Shown: positions 30,313-39,781 of the stretch, one piece after another
How positions within the stretch are numbered: the stretch's first letter is position 1
Layout: each line of letters starts with the position of its first letter
DNA from: JAYEHL01 sp041653935
GTDB lineage: Bacteria > Chloroflexota > Dehalococcoidia > E44-bin15
Direction: 5' to 3'
Assembly: GCA_041653935.1 (NCBI GenBank)
Contig: JBAZEO010000007.1
Span: 1 to 64,000 of the forward strand
Length of the DNA: 64,000 nucleotides
The notes under the pieces: generated by a model
Told to the model about the DNA's origin: nothing
What the model saw: the letters and a program-made list of their open reading frames with translations, nothing else
Databases searched by the model: none
Translations under genes and position numbers: made by a program

Positions 30313-30552
30313 TTGTCCACTGAATCGAGAGAAGAAGAACTAGAGTTTTGGGAAGGCATTGCGCGAGCATGGCCTTATATCGGCAGGATAATATCAGATA
30401 AGATCGCCGGTATAACCGACAAGATGATCCAGCACGGCACAATTAAAACACTTGAAGATTTATCTTATGAACAAGGCAGGATTGATGCTTATAAAACAAT
30501 CCTCAGACTGCCTGAAGAACAATCGCGAATATTAAGAAAGAAGGGGAAATAA
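30313..30552 (+). CDS. Hypothetical protein (79 aa, TTG start)
   Basis: TTG 30313 is spaced from AGGAGA by about 8 bases and directly follows the portal stop. Charged helix (EELEFWEGIARAWP) and a basic end. Typical small protein between portal and scaffold; role unknown. Confidence 0.55.
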   Translation: MSTESREEELEFWEGIARAWPYIGRIISDKIAGITDKMIQHGTIKTLEDLSYEQGRIDAYKTILRLPEEQSRILRKKGK

Positions 30553-31409
30553 TGCCACCAAAGACAGACGACAAACTGGAACTCGGCAATCCCGTTGAGG
30601 GATCGGGACAGTCCGTTACACCACCAATCGAAGGCGAGCTAACTACTCCGCCAGCCGACAAAACGAAATTGCCTGAACAGTTCAAGTCGGTTGAGGCTCT
30701 GATAGAATCCTACAAAGAACTAGAGCGAAAACATACAACAACAAGTCAAGAGCGGGCAGCACTTGAGAAAGAACGACAGAAACTCCTTAAAGCTGTGGAT
30801 GCCGTTAAGCAAAACGGACAATGGGAACTAGACGAGGAGGGTAATTGGGTGCAAGTAAATCCGCCCGCCGAACAACCGGTAACGACAACAACTACAACAA
30901 GTGGCAATCCCGCCGCCGAGGACTTCAGGACAAAATTCAGCGATGAGTTCTACGAAGACCCTTTAGGTACGCTGAATAGGTATACGCAGGGCATAAAACA
31001 GCTAGAGAAAGCTGCTACGGCCAACAGGGAACGCGCGATGAGCAAATTCAAGAATGATCCGCTTTACCAACTGGTAGAGGGTGAATTCAAGGCTTCGTTG
31101 GTAGAACTGGATGATACCCAGATGGCTAATCCTCAACAGGCCGCGTACTTGGCCGAACAGGTCTATAACAACGTTACCGGTAGATATGCTCGCCAGGAAT
31201 TGACCAAAGCCGGAGATAATCCAGAGGAACGGTTGAAGGTATTGAGGCATCTTGGCATAGAGGAGCCACAACCGACTCCAAGCAGCGGCATTGATAATCT
31301 ATATCCCGCATCGCAAATAGGGAAAGTGCAGAACGGTTTGGGATTAAGCGAGGAACAAATAAAACGGGCAAAGGAAAGAGCGGAAAAGCTGGAAAAAGGT
31401 GAGATGTAA
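30552..31409 (+). CDS. Putative scaffold protein (285 aa)
   Basis: TAATG coupling. Pro/Thr-rich N-terminal third, then a long coiled-coil-like charged region (YKELERKHTTTSQERAALEKERQKLLKAVDAV) and an acidic linker, ending in a basic helix (EEQIKRAKERAEKLEKGEM). Helical, charged proteins in this position in front of the capsid gene are usually scaffolds. Confidence 0.6.
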   Translation: MPPKTDDKLELGNPVEGSGQSVTPPIEGELTTPPADKTKLPEQFKSVEALIESYKELERKHTTTSQERAALEKERQKLLKAVDAVKQNGQWELDEEGNWVQVNPPAEQPVTTTTTTSGNPAAEDFRTKFSDEFYEDPLGTLNRYTQGIKQLEKAATANRERAMSKFKNDPLYQLVEGEFKASLVELDDTQMANPQQAAYLAEQVYNNVTGRYARQELTKAGDNPEERLKVLRHLGIEEPQPTPSSGIDNLYPASQIGKVQNGLGLSEEQIKRAKERAEKLEKGEM

Positions 31410-32038
31410 TGGTAGATAAGAAATCAAGAAAGAAAAGAACTCCGAAGTCGGATGAATCAAGAACAGCCGGTTCTTTTGTAATTCCTCCTATTGCCACACC
31501 GGATGAGGCTATCGCTCCTGTTGCTGGAGTGGCGAAGGATAACGACATGATGAATCCTGATCCCATTCCCGATACCGCAACCGTAAAAACTACTGGCACT
31601 GAGGCGGAGGTATGGGAAGCTCCTGTCATGGAGCGGGTGAAAGTCAAAAAGGACGGGCGCAACCGGCGCGACTTCGCATTACCGAAAAACCCTGGACTCA
31701 ACACGTTTCTTGTAGAGAATACAGAGGAAGGACGCAATAAAATGCGTCGCCTCGGTTATAAAGAGATACCGGCGTCCGAGATTGCTGAAACCGATGGCGT
31801 TGTGATGCATGACAACAGGCTCGGACACGATGTAGTTATCCATAGAGATCGCGTAGTCATGGCTTGCCGAAAAGAATACGCTGTGGAGCGTGATCGTGAA
31901 AACATAGAAGCGCATAAGGAAATGAATGCAAAACGAGATCGCCAATCCGATGAAGAAGGATTGCATAGATACGACGACGACGGTGAGACCACGACGGGCA
32001 GGATGTTCAATATTCCGTTAGATATAAGTGGGAGATAA
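31409..32038 (+). CDS. Hypothetical structural-region protein (209 aa)
   Basis: Strongly basic first residues (KKSRKKRTPK), a Pro/Ala-rich linker, then a compact domain with a charged helical C-terminus. In scaffold-capsid position, so a head accessory or minor protein is possible. No family recognised. Confidence 0.55.
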   Translation: MVDKKSRKKRTPKSDESRTAGSFVIPPIATPDEAIAPVAGVAKDNDMMNPDPIPDTATVKTTGTEAEVWEAPVMERVKVKKDGRNRRDFALPKNPGLNTFLVENTEEGRNKMRRLGYKEIPASEIAETDGVVMHDNRLGHDVVIHRDRVVMACRKEYAVERDRENIEAHKEMNAKRDRQSDEEGLHRYDDDGETTTGRMFNIPLDISGR

Positions 32039-32046
32039 ACGACTAA

Positions 32047-32388
32047 ATGGACGATAAACCTTACGGATTCCCAGTTGATAAAGTCAAGATATTTGCTGAT
32101 GATTATAATGTCATTTGGGAAAACGCAGATTGGGAAATAGGTCAAAAATTATTCGGTCAATGCGTTCCTGATACCTGCGAAATACATATTACAACACGAA
32201 TTAGTGGTTATAAATTAGCTTGTGTGTTTTTACATGAAGTGGCACATGCTCTCGCTGCTTGGGATGGGTGCTACAGTAGTGCTGATGGTGAGCAGGTTGC
32301 TAATTTAGCTAGTTACGATATGGTAAATTTCTGGCGGGATAACCCTGAAGTATTTGATTGGTGGATTGGTATTGTCAAGAATAATTGA
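32047..32388 (+). CDS. HExxH metallopeptidase-like protein (113 aa)
   Basis: The sequence LACVFLHEVAHALA carries an intact HExxH zinc motif, and a later E lies in EQVANLASYDMVNFW, resembling the ImmA/SprT-like fold. The length is near that of small phage metallopeptidases. Possible roles are cleavage of a repressor or of a head protein. It sits just before the capsid promoter region. Confidence 0.65.
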   Translation: MDDKPYGFPVDKVKIFADDYNVIWENADWEIGQKLFGQCVPDTCEIHITTRISGYKLACVFLHEVAHALAAWDGCYSSADGEQVANLASYDMVNFWRDNPEVFDWWIGIVKNN

Positions 32389-32414
32389 ATTGGATTGCGA
32401 CCGAAAAACCCGAA

Positions 32415-32443
32415 TTGACAAGTTAGCACATTCATGATATATA
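32415..32443 (+). promoter_or_regulatory. Sigma70 promoter of capsid operon
   Basis: TTGACA at 32415-32420 and TATATA at 32438-32443 with 17-base spacing, upstream of the structured leader and of the capsid genes. Confidence 0.75.
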
Positions 32444-32446
32444 AAA

Positions 32447-32622
32447 GGTGATAACTACTACAACAATAATGATGGTAGTTATCACCGCACAACAATTGTG
32501 ACTTCGGCCTCGACGAAACAATCACATTGTTGTACTTGGCGGATAGTCTCCCAAAGACTGCAATCCGCAGGTTCAAAGGCGGACAGCCAGTTATATCGCT
32601 ATTTGCAATATAAACAGTGGCT
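32447..32622 (+). ncRNA. Multi-hairpin leader RNA upstream of capsid genes
   Basis: Hairpin 1: GGTGATAACTAC (32447-32458) with its exact complement at 32475-32486. Hairpin 2: 32489-32501 with 32522-32533, one bulge. Hairpin 3: GCGGAT/ATCCGC enclosing AGTCT/AGACT (32539-32568). Hairpin 4: 32585-32622 with two paired segments. No ORF spans it. As a promoter-proximal leader of the most abundantly expressed genes it may stabilise the transcript or bind a protein. Confidence 0.6.
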
Positions 32623-32683
32623 ACAATCCTCTAGTTAAAAGAACCATCAGTAAAAACACAACTAAATTCTGGAGGCAACCACT

Positions 32684-33181
32684 ATGGCTAGAGAATACGC
32701 CGGGTTCCTGCCAGTACGTAGTGAAACTGGTGGGCCACCGCCTATCAAGAACTACCCGCTGGTGTCGGGAACCTATTATGAAGGTTCTATCCTTAGACTC
32801 AGCGCGACAACGGGTTCAGCCACCAAGTTTGCAGATGGTGGGACAAGTGTGCTCGGTGTTTGCGCGGCTTATGTGTCTACGGCGGATTCCACGACAGGTA
32901 AATATCCTGTTTATCTCCCAGTGCCGACTACAGAGTTTGAAGCCAAGATGCTCGGTTCGTTTGCGCCGCAAGCGAAGGTGGGCGACAAGGTTCCAATTCT
33001 AGTAGGCACGACTTTCAATTATAGACTGAGAGGAACAGTTGCGGGAACAGCATCGCTTGAAGTATGCGCTATATCGGGATTCCATCCTGATGAATCATTA
33101 TCCGCGCATACAGGTAATAAGTTCCGCGTCAAGTTCAGCAGGTCTATCTTCGCGCAGACTAAATCGCGAGTAGATGACTAG
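32684..33181 (+). CDS. Putative capsid decoration protein (165 aa)
   Basis: CTGGAGGCAACC precedes ATG 32684, directly before the capsid gene. Small beta-rich protein (SGTYYEGSILRLSATTGS) without signal peptide. Size and place match decoration or head-stabilising proteins. Confidence 0.6.
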   Translation: MAREYAGFLPVRSETGGPPPIKNYPLVSGTYYEGSILRLSATTGSATKFADGGTSVLGVCAAYVSTADSTTGKYPVYLPVPTTEFEAKMLGSFAPQAKVGDKVPILVGTTFNYRLRGTVAGTASLEVCAISGFHPDESLSAHTGNKFRVKFSRSIFAQTKSRVDD

Positions 33182-33199
33182 GATTAGGAGGGAAATCAA

Positions 33200-34099
33200 A
33201 TGACTATGACAAGAACAGGCTTCACTCCTCTCCTGGCAGAAGGACTGCGTGAAGTCTATTTCGACGCATTAAGATTGAACACGCTTGTATATCCAGAGAT
33301 ATTCGATATACAAAAGAGCACCAAGAGGTCTGAAACCGATCACTCGGTTACAGGTATCGGTATGCTCACTGAAAAACAAGAAGGCGAAGCCACGGAGTAC
33401 GAGGACTTCGTAGATGGATTTGACACTGTTTATACACACAAAACCTTCTCTAGAGGCATTCGCATAACCCAAGAGTTGATAGAAGACGACCAGTACGGTG
33501 TCATGAAGAACCGGACAAAGGCGCTTGCCAACGCGACAAGGTATAGGATGGAGTACGATCACTTCTCTCTGTTTGTCAACGCGGCAGGCACTACGGTATT
33601 TACCGGTGGTGACGGTGAGGCGCTTGCGTCTACCGCTCATCCGCTTATCGGTGTCAATGGGACGACAATAGGCAACTATGTATCGAGCAACCTGACGCTT
33701 GGCGCGTTGGAAACAGCATTTGCGCATTTCAGGAACATGAAAAACGATCAAAACCTGTTCGTTTACACTGAACCTAGTGTGCTGTTGGTTCCGCCCGCAC
33801 TTGAGTTCGATGCATGGGAGATACTCAACTCGACCGGTAAGCCAGGGACGGCAAACAATGACGACAACTATTTCAAGGCCAAGTTGAAGTTGGTTGTCAG
33901 TCCGTTCTTGACTGACACAAACTGCTGGGCGATTCTTGCCGACAAGGTATATGGCGCGCCGATTTCCTTTAACAGAGTGCCGGTATCGTTCAAAAACGAT
34001 GGCGACTTCGACACAGACGACGCAAAAATGAAGGCTCGTGTCCGTTACTCGTATGGCGCGAGTGACTGGAGATGGTTGTACTGGTCGGCGGGTGCTTAG
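33200..34099 (+). CDS. Major capsid protein, Mu gpT-like (299 aa)
   Basis: TAGGAGGGAAATCAA gives a strong ribosome site. Contains the gpT-like segment TGIGMLTEKQEGEATEYEDFVDGFDTVYTHKTFSRGIRITQELIEDDQYG, then ATRYRMEYDHFSLFVNAAG and late beta strands. Length 299 is close to Mu gpT. HK97-fold protein forming the phage head. Downstream are small head genes. Confidence 0.85.
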   Translation: MTMTRTGFTPLLAEGLREVYFDALRLNTLVYPEIFDIQKSTKRSETDHSVTGIGMLTEKQEGEATEYEDFVDGFDTVYTHKTFSRGIRITQELIEDDQYGVMKNRTKALANATRYRMEYDHFSLFVNAAGTTVFTGGDGEALASTAHPLIGVNGTTIGNYVSSNLTLGALETAFAHFRNMKNDQNLFVYTEPSVLLVPPALEFDAWEILNSTGKPGTANNDDNYFKAKLKLVVSPFLTDTNCWAILADKVYGAPISFNRVPVSFKNDGDFDTDDAKMKARVRYSYGASDWRWLYWSAGA

Positions 34100-34113
34100 G
34101 AAGGAGCCGATAA

Positions 34114-34581
34114 ATGGGAACTACAAATCTCGACAAATTGGAGCTTTCCGGCGTTGAAAGAGGCGGCACTACACTTAACGTTACTGGTACTTCTGCTTTC
34201 ACCGGCGATATATCATTGACCGGCAATATAACGCAAACTGGCGACCTCGGAGTTACTGGCGCAATATCCGCGTCTGGAGATACGACAATAGCCCGGATGG
34301 TAGTAGCATCAGCGGCGAACGCGATGGCTGGGTTGAAAACCATAGCCGCTCCCAGTGCCGGATCGGGTGTTGTTGCTACGACTAAGGTTAAAGCCTCATC
34401 GCGGGTCATACTGACTCCGATCAGAGGCACTGCTTACGGCAATGCCAATTTGGGCGTAGGTGCTGTCATATCGACCATAGCATCAGGTACATCGTTTACC
34501 GTGAGACTATGGCGCTGTCAAACGGCGGGAACGCTTGCTACGGCAAGTGGGCGTGTCGCATGGCAGATTATCAACAAATAG
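34114..34581 (+). CDS. Repetitive beta-structured virion protein (155 aa)
   Basis: Repeats of about 8-13 residues (GTSAFTGDISLTGNITQTGDLGVTGAIS) suggest a short beta-helical fibre, a head decoration or whisker. Directly follows the capsid gene. Confidence 0.6.
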   Translation: MGTTNLDKLELSGVERGGTTLNVTGTSAFTGDISLTGNITQTGDLGVTGAISASGDTTIARMVVASAANAMAGLKTIAAPSAGSGVVATTKVKASSRVILTPIRGTAYGNANLGVGAVISTIASGTSFTVRLWRCQTAGTLATASGRVAWQIINK

Positions 34582-34590
34582 GCGTTTAGC

Positions 34591-34622
34591 TTGAAGGGAG
34601 AGTGTTAACACTCTCCCTTCAA
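34591..34622. terminator. 32-bp perfect palindrome after capsid operon
   Basis: TTGAAGGGAGAGTGTT and its complement (34591-34622) form a perfect 16-bp stem at the end of the capsid operon. No clear U-tract, so it may act as an attenuator, an RNA-processing hairpin or a binding site. Confidence 0.5.
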
Positions 34623-34641
34623 TGTATGCGGGAGTTTGAAA

Positions 34642-35655
34642 TTGAATCCATTCAATAACTGGAAGATTTTACGAAATCCAGAGAGGCTTGTAGAGTGGTT
34701 GAGGAAAGGCACTACGGATGCGCCCATAGGTTTTGACCTCGACCTTACAAATATATGCCCTCACAGGTGTCCTCGATGCTTAGGGTGTTGGACTGAGAAT
34801 GTCACTGCGGAAACGGAGACTGATAAGGCAATTGCAATCATAGACGAGATGTGGTCGCTGGGATGCAAGGCGGTCAATTTTACGGGTGGCGGCGAACCAT
34901 TAGCTCACCCGGATGCGGTAAACATAATCAAATATGCGTCAGAGAAGGGACTATCCGTAGGACTCATCACAAACGGTTCTTTATTGACTCCAGAGGGAGC
35001 AATTATTCTCGCCGACAGTTGCGCGTGGATACGTATATCGCTGGATGCGGCAGACCCATTACGATTTTCACTTGTTCATGGCGTAGAACCATCTGAATAC
35101 GATATTGTGCTTGAAAATATAAAATATTTGGCTGGGATTAAAGACCGTAAGGCGGTCGTTGGCGTTGGAATATTAACTGAAGAAGCAATGAGAAACGATA
35201 TTGTCAAGTCGGCGGGGATTGTCAAGAGTTTGGGTTGTGATTATGTCCAGTTCAGGCCGTTCGATACCTCAAGGGATGATGTAAGTAAAGAGATCGAGAC
35301 GGCGAAAAGGCTTTATGAAAGTAACTCATTCTCGGTAAACAGCAATCTTTATCGTTATGCGAACCTTACGAATAATATCAAAAGAACTCATTCCACCTGC
35401 TACGCGCAAAACTTCTGGACGATCATAAATGCCCAAGGGTATGTGCAGATATGTTGCGACCAAAGACTCGATAATGGCAGGATTGGCGACCTGAATAAAC
35501 AGACATTCAGCGAGGTGTGGCATGGCGATAGACGAAAAGCTGTTATCGAAAGCATCGATTGTATGCGCGACTGTCCGCCTGACTGTCGAATGAATGCACA
35601 CAACGTAATGTTAGAACACTTTGCGGAACCTATATGCCACGAGGCGCACCTTTGA
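34642..35655 (+). CDS. Radical SAM/SPASM-type protein (337 aa)
   Basis: TTG 34642 is 7 bases from GGGAG. Radical SAM motif CPHRCPRC in the first 45 residues, then a GGGEP motif and a TNG segment; the C-terminal part has cysteines in the SPASM arrangement (CYAQNFW, ICCDQRL, CMRDCPPDCRMN). Such enzymes modify peptides or sugars. It heads a block of glycan genes, suggesting a sugar or glycopeptide modification for the virion. Confidence 0.8.
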   Translation: MNPFNNWKILRNPERLVEWLRKGTTDAPIGFDLDLTNICPHRCPRCLGCWTENVTAETETDKAIAIIDEMWSLGCKAVNFTGGGEPLAHPDAVNIIKYASEKGLSVGLITNGSLLTPEGAIILADSCAWIRISLDAADPLRFSLVHGVEPSEYDIVLENIKYLAGIKDRKAVVGVGILTEEAMRNDIVKSAGIVKSLGCDYVQFRPFDTSRDDVSKEIETAKRLYESNSFSVNSNLYRYANLTNNIKRTHSTCYAQNFWTIINAQGYVQICCDQRLDNGRIGDLNKQTFSEVWHGDRRKAVIESIDCMRDCPPDCRMNAHNVMLEHFAEPICHEAHL

Positions 35656-36350
35656 TAGATGTGAGCATCGTAGAGATAGTGCCAAGCCCTAAACTGTCTA
35701 TCGTAGTTGCCACCGACACTGAGCATGTGAACGGAATATATGAACCGATGGATAAGCTGTCGGTTGCTGATAACGCGGCGGTTAGTTATTCGGTATCAGT
35801 TGAAGATGAAATATTTAACCAGGCCGATGGGTGGAACGTGGCAGCCGAGTTAGTTGACACTCCATACATAGCGTTTTCATGCACCGGTGTGTTCATATCT
35901 TCACGGATCATAATGGATACAGTGGACACACTGAAGCAATATCCCGATGCAATAGTCATCGCGCATAGGACTGACGAACAGAAGGACGGTTCAACCAGGT
36001 TCAATCCTTATGCGGCTGGAGATTGGATGGCTATGTCTAAAGCTACCTTCATGGAAAGCGCGGGATTTGATCTAAAGATCGGGTACGGCGGTTATATCGA
36101 GTTCGACCTGTTATGTGATTTCGTGCTGCAAAAGCGACCTTTATTCGTGTTATCGGATACGGTAATGCATAAATATCATCCCGTGCCTGATCCTGAGAGA
36201 TATAAAGAAATTAACGCGAAGAATACGCTCTATTCGATGAGCAAGGGCAAACCGCAACTATGGTGGAACTGGCCGAATGTATGTTTACAGAGCGATGGCA
36301 GGATGTTCCCGCTAGGAATAACAATCCAAGAAGAGGAGATCGCGTGTTAA
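35634..36350 (+). CDS. Glycosyltransferase-like protein, family 2 C-terminal part (238 aa)
   Basis: Lacks the start of a GT-A fold but has SIVVATD early, then DAIVIAHRT, YAAGDWMAMSK and YGGYIEFDLLCDFVLQKR with a late histidine. This resembles galactosyltransferase C-terminal regions (GxxxED replaced by GYIEFDL). Translationally coupled to the radical SAM gene (overlap) and to the large glycosyltransferase. Donor and acceptor unknown. Confidence 0.6.
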   Translation: MPRGAPLIDVSIVEIVPSPKLSIVVATDTEHVNGIYEPMDKLSVADNAAVSYSVSVEDEIFNQADGWNVAAELVDTPYIAFSCTGVFISSRIIMDTVDTLKQYPDAIVIAHRTDEQKDGSTRFNPYAAGDWMAMSKATFMESAGFDLKIGYGGYIEFDLLCDFVLQKRPLFVLSDTVMHKYHPVPDPERYKEINAKNTLYSMSKGKPQLWWNWPNVCLQSDGRMFPLGITIQEEEIAC

Positions 36351-39300
36351 AACTTACTGTTTACTGCATAGCTAAAAACGAAGAAATGAGTTTGCCTGTG
36401 ATGCTCGACTCAGTGAAGGATATAGCAGATGAGATCGTAGTGTGCGATACCGGCAGCACGGACAGGACAATTGAGGTTGCAAAACGATATACCGACAAGG
36501 TGTATTCGATACCCTGGGAAGATTCATTCGCCAAAGCTCGCAATCTGGCGCTTGAGAAATGCACGGGCGACTGGATTCTATCGATGGACTGCGATGAGGT
36601 TCTGACCGAAGAAACGGCTAAGAATCTTAAACCTGTGCTTCGGAAAATACCTGATAATATCCATCTTATTTTAGTCACTATGCGGATGCTCAAGGATGAC
36701 GGGTCGCTTCACCAGTCTTTTTTAGCTGAAAGAGTCATAAGAAATCATGTAGGCGTAAGATTTGAAGGCGATATGCACAACTGGGTAGAGACCGCGCCTG
36801 GTTATGACCGCATTGGAATACCGGAACTTACCATAGACCATAACCGCGCTCCCAAGTCAAAAGAGAGCCGGATGGACAGATGTTTGCAGCGACTCCAGAT
36901 GTCGGAGAATATATTTCTGCCGAAGATCGAGGCCGACCCGAACGACCGCCGAAGCATATTTTATCTTGCCGGGACGTATTTTGACAGCGGGATGCATGAG
37001 AAGGCTATCAATTGGTATGAGCGACACTTAACGATAAGTAAATGGAATGAAGAAAATTATCAATCATCTTACCTACTCGCGCAGGCTTATGCGAGTGTCG
37101 GCAGGCCGGAAGATGCTCGCAACGTGTTAGCCGCCCATTGCATAGACAACTGGCGGCGCGGTGAAGGCATTCTGATGCTCGGCGAATTGGCTTACATCAA
37201 AGGCGATTACGAAGAAGCGGAGTTCTGGATGAAGACGGCAAGTTTGAAACCTATGCCAGTCGATCCGTTCTTCGTCGAAGCTGACGCATATACCTGGCGA
37301 CCTCATCATGGACTGTGGCTAGTCTATAGGAAAACCGGCAATACAGAGCAGGCGATAAAGCATGGGCGCATTGCTATCGAACAAGGCACTCCTTATTGGA
37401 AAGAGATTATCGGTTATGAAAAAGACCATACCGATTATCCGTGTGACAGGATCGCATTCCTGGTAGATCGTGGGCAAATGGATTTCTTACAGTCGGTAGT
37501 AGACCATTTCATAAATATTGGCAAGGACGTTCAGATTTCCTCCGATATAAACCAAGTCGAACAGATTGCGGAAGAATCGGACTGTGTGTTTTGCGAATGG
37601 GCTGGCGACCTTGCCATAAAACTTACCAACCTCGAAAAGAAGGGTCGTATTATTGTAAGAATCCACGGATACGAGACGCACAGCGGCCACTTACAACAGG
37701 TGAATTGGCGAGTGGTAGACGACGTTATTTTTGTCGCGCAATATCTAAAGGATTTGGCCTGTGAACAAGTGCCTGGACTCGACCAGATGTGTAAATGCCA
37801 TGTAGTTCCTGGCGGGATTGAGGTAGATAAGTTCTCTATTGCGCCTTCATTAGATACCGAATATGAACCCGGCAAGTTCTTGACGATTGAGGATGAGAAG
37901 TTGCCCGTCAAGAATTACGAGAAGATGCTTACAAGTCCTACTGGCAAGGAATGGTGGTCGAGGCCGTATGAATACGCGTGGATTCTCAATCATTTGAACA
38001 AAGGCGAGAAGGTTCTCGACTTTGGCGCGGGTTACAGCGGGTTTGCCGAACTCATGGCCGAGAAAGGTTGTAATGTTGCGCGGCAGGATGTCGATGCTGA
38101 AGCAATGCGAAAAGAGTCAGAGCGCAACCCGAATATTCCCGTAGTTATCGGTTCGGATATAGGACAGAACGTATATGACGCCATCGTATCATGCAGCGTT
38201 CTTGAGCATCTAAATGATATATCTGGTGTCCTGAAGAATTGTTATAACGCGCTTCGTCCTGGCGGCAGGTTGGTTATGACCTATGACGTGCCAAGGGTGA
38301 AAGTAGACGCATTATCAAAGATACTTCGTTCGATAGGGTTTGTTATTGGAGATACACCGGCAAACGTTCCATCCGGCGCAATTGGAGGCACTTGGAAAGA
38401 CGGATGGGAGATAGATAACGAGCATGGACAGTTAAGGTGTTATGCGCTTGTGGCTACCAGGCCGGAGTATTTGAGCAAAACGGGCAAACGTATCGCGATG
38501 GCATGTTATGGGAATTACAAGAAAAACCTGCCGCTCGCATTGCAGATATTTGCCAAGTGTCCCGTGGATTACGAACTCCATATTGCAATTGATTGGCAGG
38601 ATCACCGCACCTATGGTTATGTGATGCACCTGATAGATGAACTAGGGTTGCGGGAACGGGTGTTTTTCTATCCCTGGCAGGCTGATCTTAACACTTTCTA
38701 TGCGGACAAAGACTATTATTTGTCAACTTCTATTGAGGAATCTTTTTGTTATTCATTAGCGCAGGGCATGGCGGCGGGACTAAAGCCGGTCATTCACTCT
38801 TGGCTGTCCGCAAGAGATTTCTACAAGCCCGAATGGATATTCAAAACGATTGACGAAGCCGTCCAGATGCTTACGTGCGAGTGTAACCCAGAACAGTACA
38901 GGCAGTATGCTATAGATCATCTGAATATCTCGAAGAACCTGAAGCGAATACACAGGATCGTCACTCGACCTAATATAGCCATTATCGACGACGAGGGTGG
39001 TGTCAATCCATACGGGTTTGCCAACAAGCTAGCCGTTACCCTGAATGATATGGGTTACAGTACGGAAGCGGGTAAGCCGGATTTAGTTATCCTGACCGGG
39101 CATGAACCAAAGATACCGGATGACATGAAGGGTATTAAGTCCGTTTTATGGCACTGTGAACAGGTTGGTATAAGCGATGAACATAGTCGCAATCGACTTG
39201 GGAAAATTGCTCAATTGATACCGAGCGTCGATCTGGTGGTTACTCATAATCCACTTGATGTACCGATATACAAAGAATTCGGCGCAAGACGGGTTGAATT

Positions 39301-39781
39301 CGTCAGTTGCGCTTGCGCTAGTCCTCCGTTCGGCAAGGCAGCAGTCGAAAAGATATATGATGTTGGATTCTCCGGCTGTTTATCTAATCACAGAAAAGCA
39401 ATAATTGGCGCGTTATGCAAATCCGAGAAGTTCAAAGTCACGGTTTTCGAGGATTGCAACCATGAGGCATTGAACGAGTTTTACAACAGGTGCAAGATTG
39501 TCTTGAACCTGCATATATCGGCGGATGGACTCAATATCGAGTCAAGACTCGGAGAAGCGATGGCGGCAGGCGCGTTCGTTATATCCGAACCATTGCCTGA
39601 AGGATACAAGATACCGTTCATTATCGAGACCGAGGCTGCTAATATTGAGCCTGAGATTATCAAATGGCTTGATAATACCGATAGAGAAAAACTGGCAAAC
39701 GCGGGACATTCATGGATATGGTCTAATCAGACGCTCACGGGACAACTTGAGAAGATATTGGAGTTAGCTGATGCGATCTAA
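36344..39781 (+). CDS. Multi-domain glycosyltransferase/methyltransferase fusion (1145 aa)
   Basis: GTG 36344 with GAGGAGATC upstream. In order: a GT2 domain with DTGSTDRT (35-42) and MDCDE (81-85); a TPR-like helical region (about 200-360); a short GT4-like segment with RIHGYETHSGH (about 365-505); a class I methyltransferase with VLDFGAGYSGFAELMAEKG (about 556-575); a GT4-type domain with SIEESFCYSLAQGMAAGLKPV (about 715-870); and a CgeB-like GT1 domain with RLGEAMAAGAFVISEPL (about 875-1145). One protein could therefore add and methylate several sugars. Such a combination within a capsid-tail region is unusual. Confidence 0.8.
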   Translation: MLKLTVYCIAKNEEMSLPVMLDSVKDIADEIVVCDTGSTDRTIEVAKRYTDKVYSIPWEDSFAKARNLALEKCTGDWILSMDCDEVLTEETAKNLKPVLRKIPDNIHLILVTMRMLKDDGSLHQSFLAERVIRNHVGVRFEGDMHNWVETAPGYDRIGIPELTIDHNRAPKSKESRMDRCLQRLQMSENIFLPKIEADPNDRRSIFYLAGTYFDSGMHEKAINWYERHLTISKWNEENYQSSYLLAQAYASVGRPEDARNVLAAHCIDNWRRGEGILMLGELAYIKGDYEEAEFWMKTASLKPMPVDPFFVEADAYTWRPHHGLWLVYRKTGNTEQAIKHGRIAIEQGTPYWKEIIGYEKDHTDYPCDRIAFLVDRGQMDFLQSVVDHFINIGKDVQISSDINQVEQIAEESDCVFCEWAGDLAIKLTNLEKKGRIIVRIHGYETHSGHLQQVNWRVVDDVIFVAQYLKDLACEQVPGLDQMCKCHVVPGGIEVDKFSIAPSLDTEYEPGKFLTIEDEKLPVKNYEKMLTSPTGKEWWSRPYEYAWILNHLNKGEKVLDFGAGYSGFAELMAEKGCNVARQDVDAEAMRKESERNPNIPVVIGSDIGQNVYDAIVSCSVLEHLNDISGVLKNCYNALRPGGRLVMTYDVPRVKVDALSKILRSIGFVIGDTPANVPSGAIGGTWKDGWEIDNEHGQLRCYALVATRPEYLSKTGKRIAMACYGNYKKNLPLALQIFAKCPVDYELHIAIDWQDHRTYGYVMHLIDELGLRERVFFYPWQADLNTFYADKDYYLSTSIEESFCYSLAQGMAAGLKPVIHSWLSARDFYKPEWIFKTIDEAVQMLTCECNPEQYRQYAIDHLNISKNLKRIHRIVTRPNIAIIDDEGGVNPYGFANKLAVTLNDMGYSTEAGKPDLVILTGHEPKIPDDMKGIKSVLWHCEQVGISDEHSRNRLGKIAQLIPSVDLVVTHNPLDVPIYKEFGARRVEFVSCACASPPFGKAAVEKIYDVGFSGCLSNHRKAIIGALCKSEKFKVTVFEDCNHEALNEFYNRCKIVLNLHISADGLNIESRLGEAMAAGAFVISEPLPEGYKIPFIIETEAANIEPEIIKWLDNTDREKLANAGHSWIWSNQTLTGQLEKILELADAI

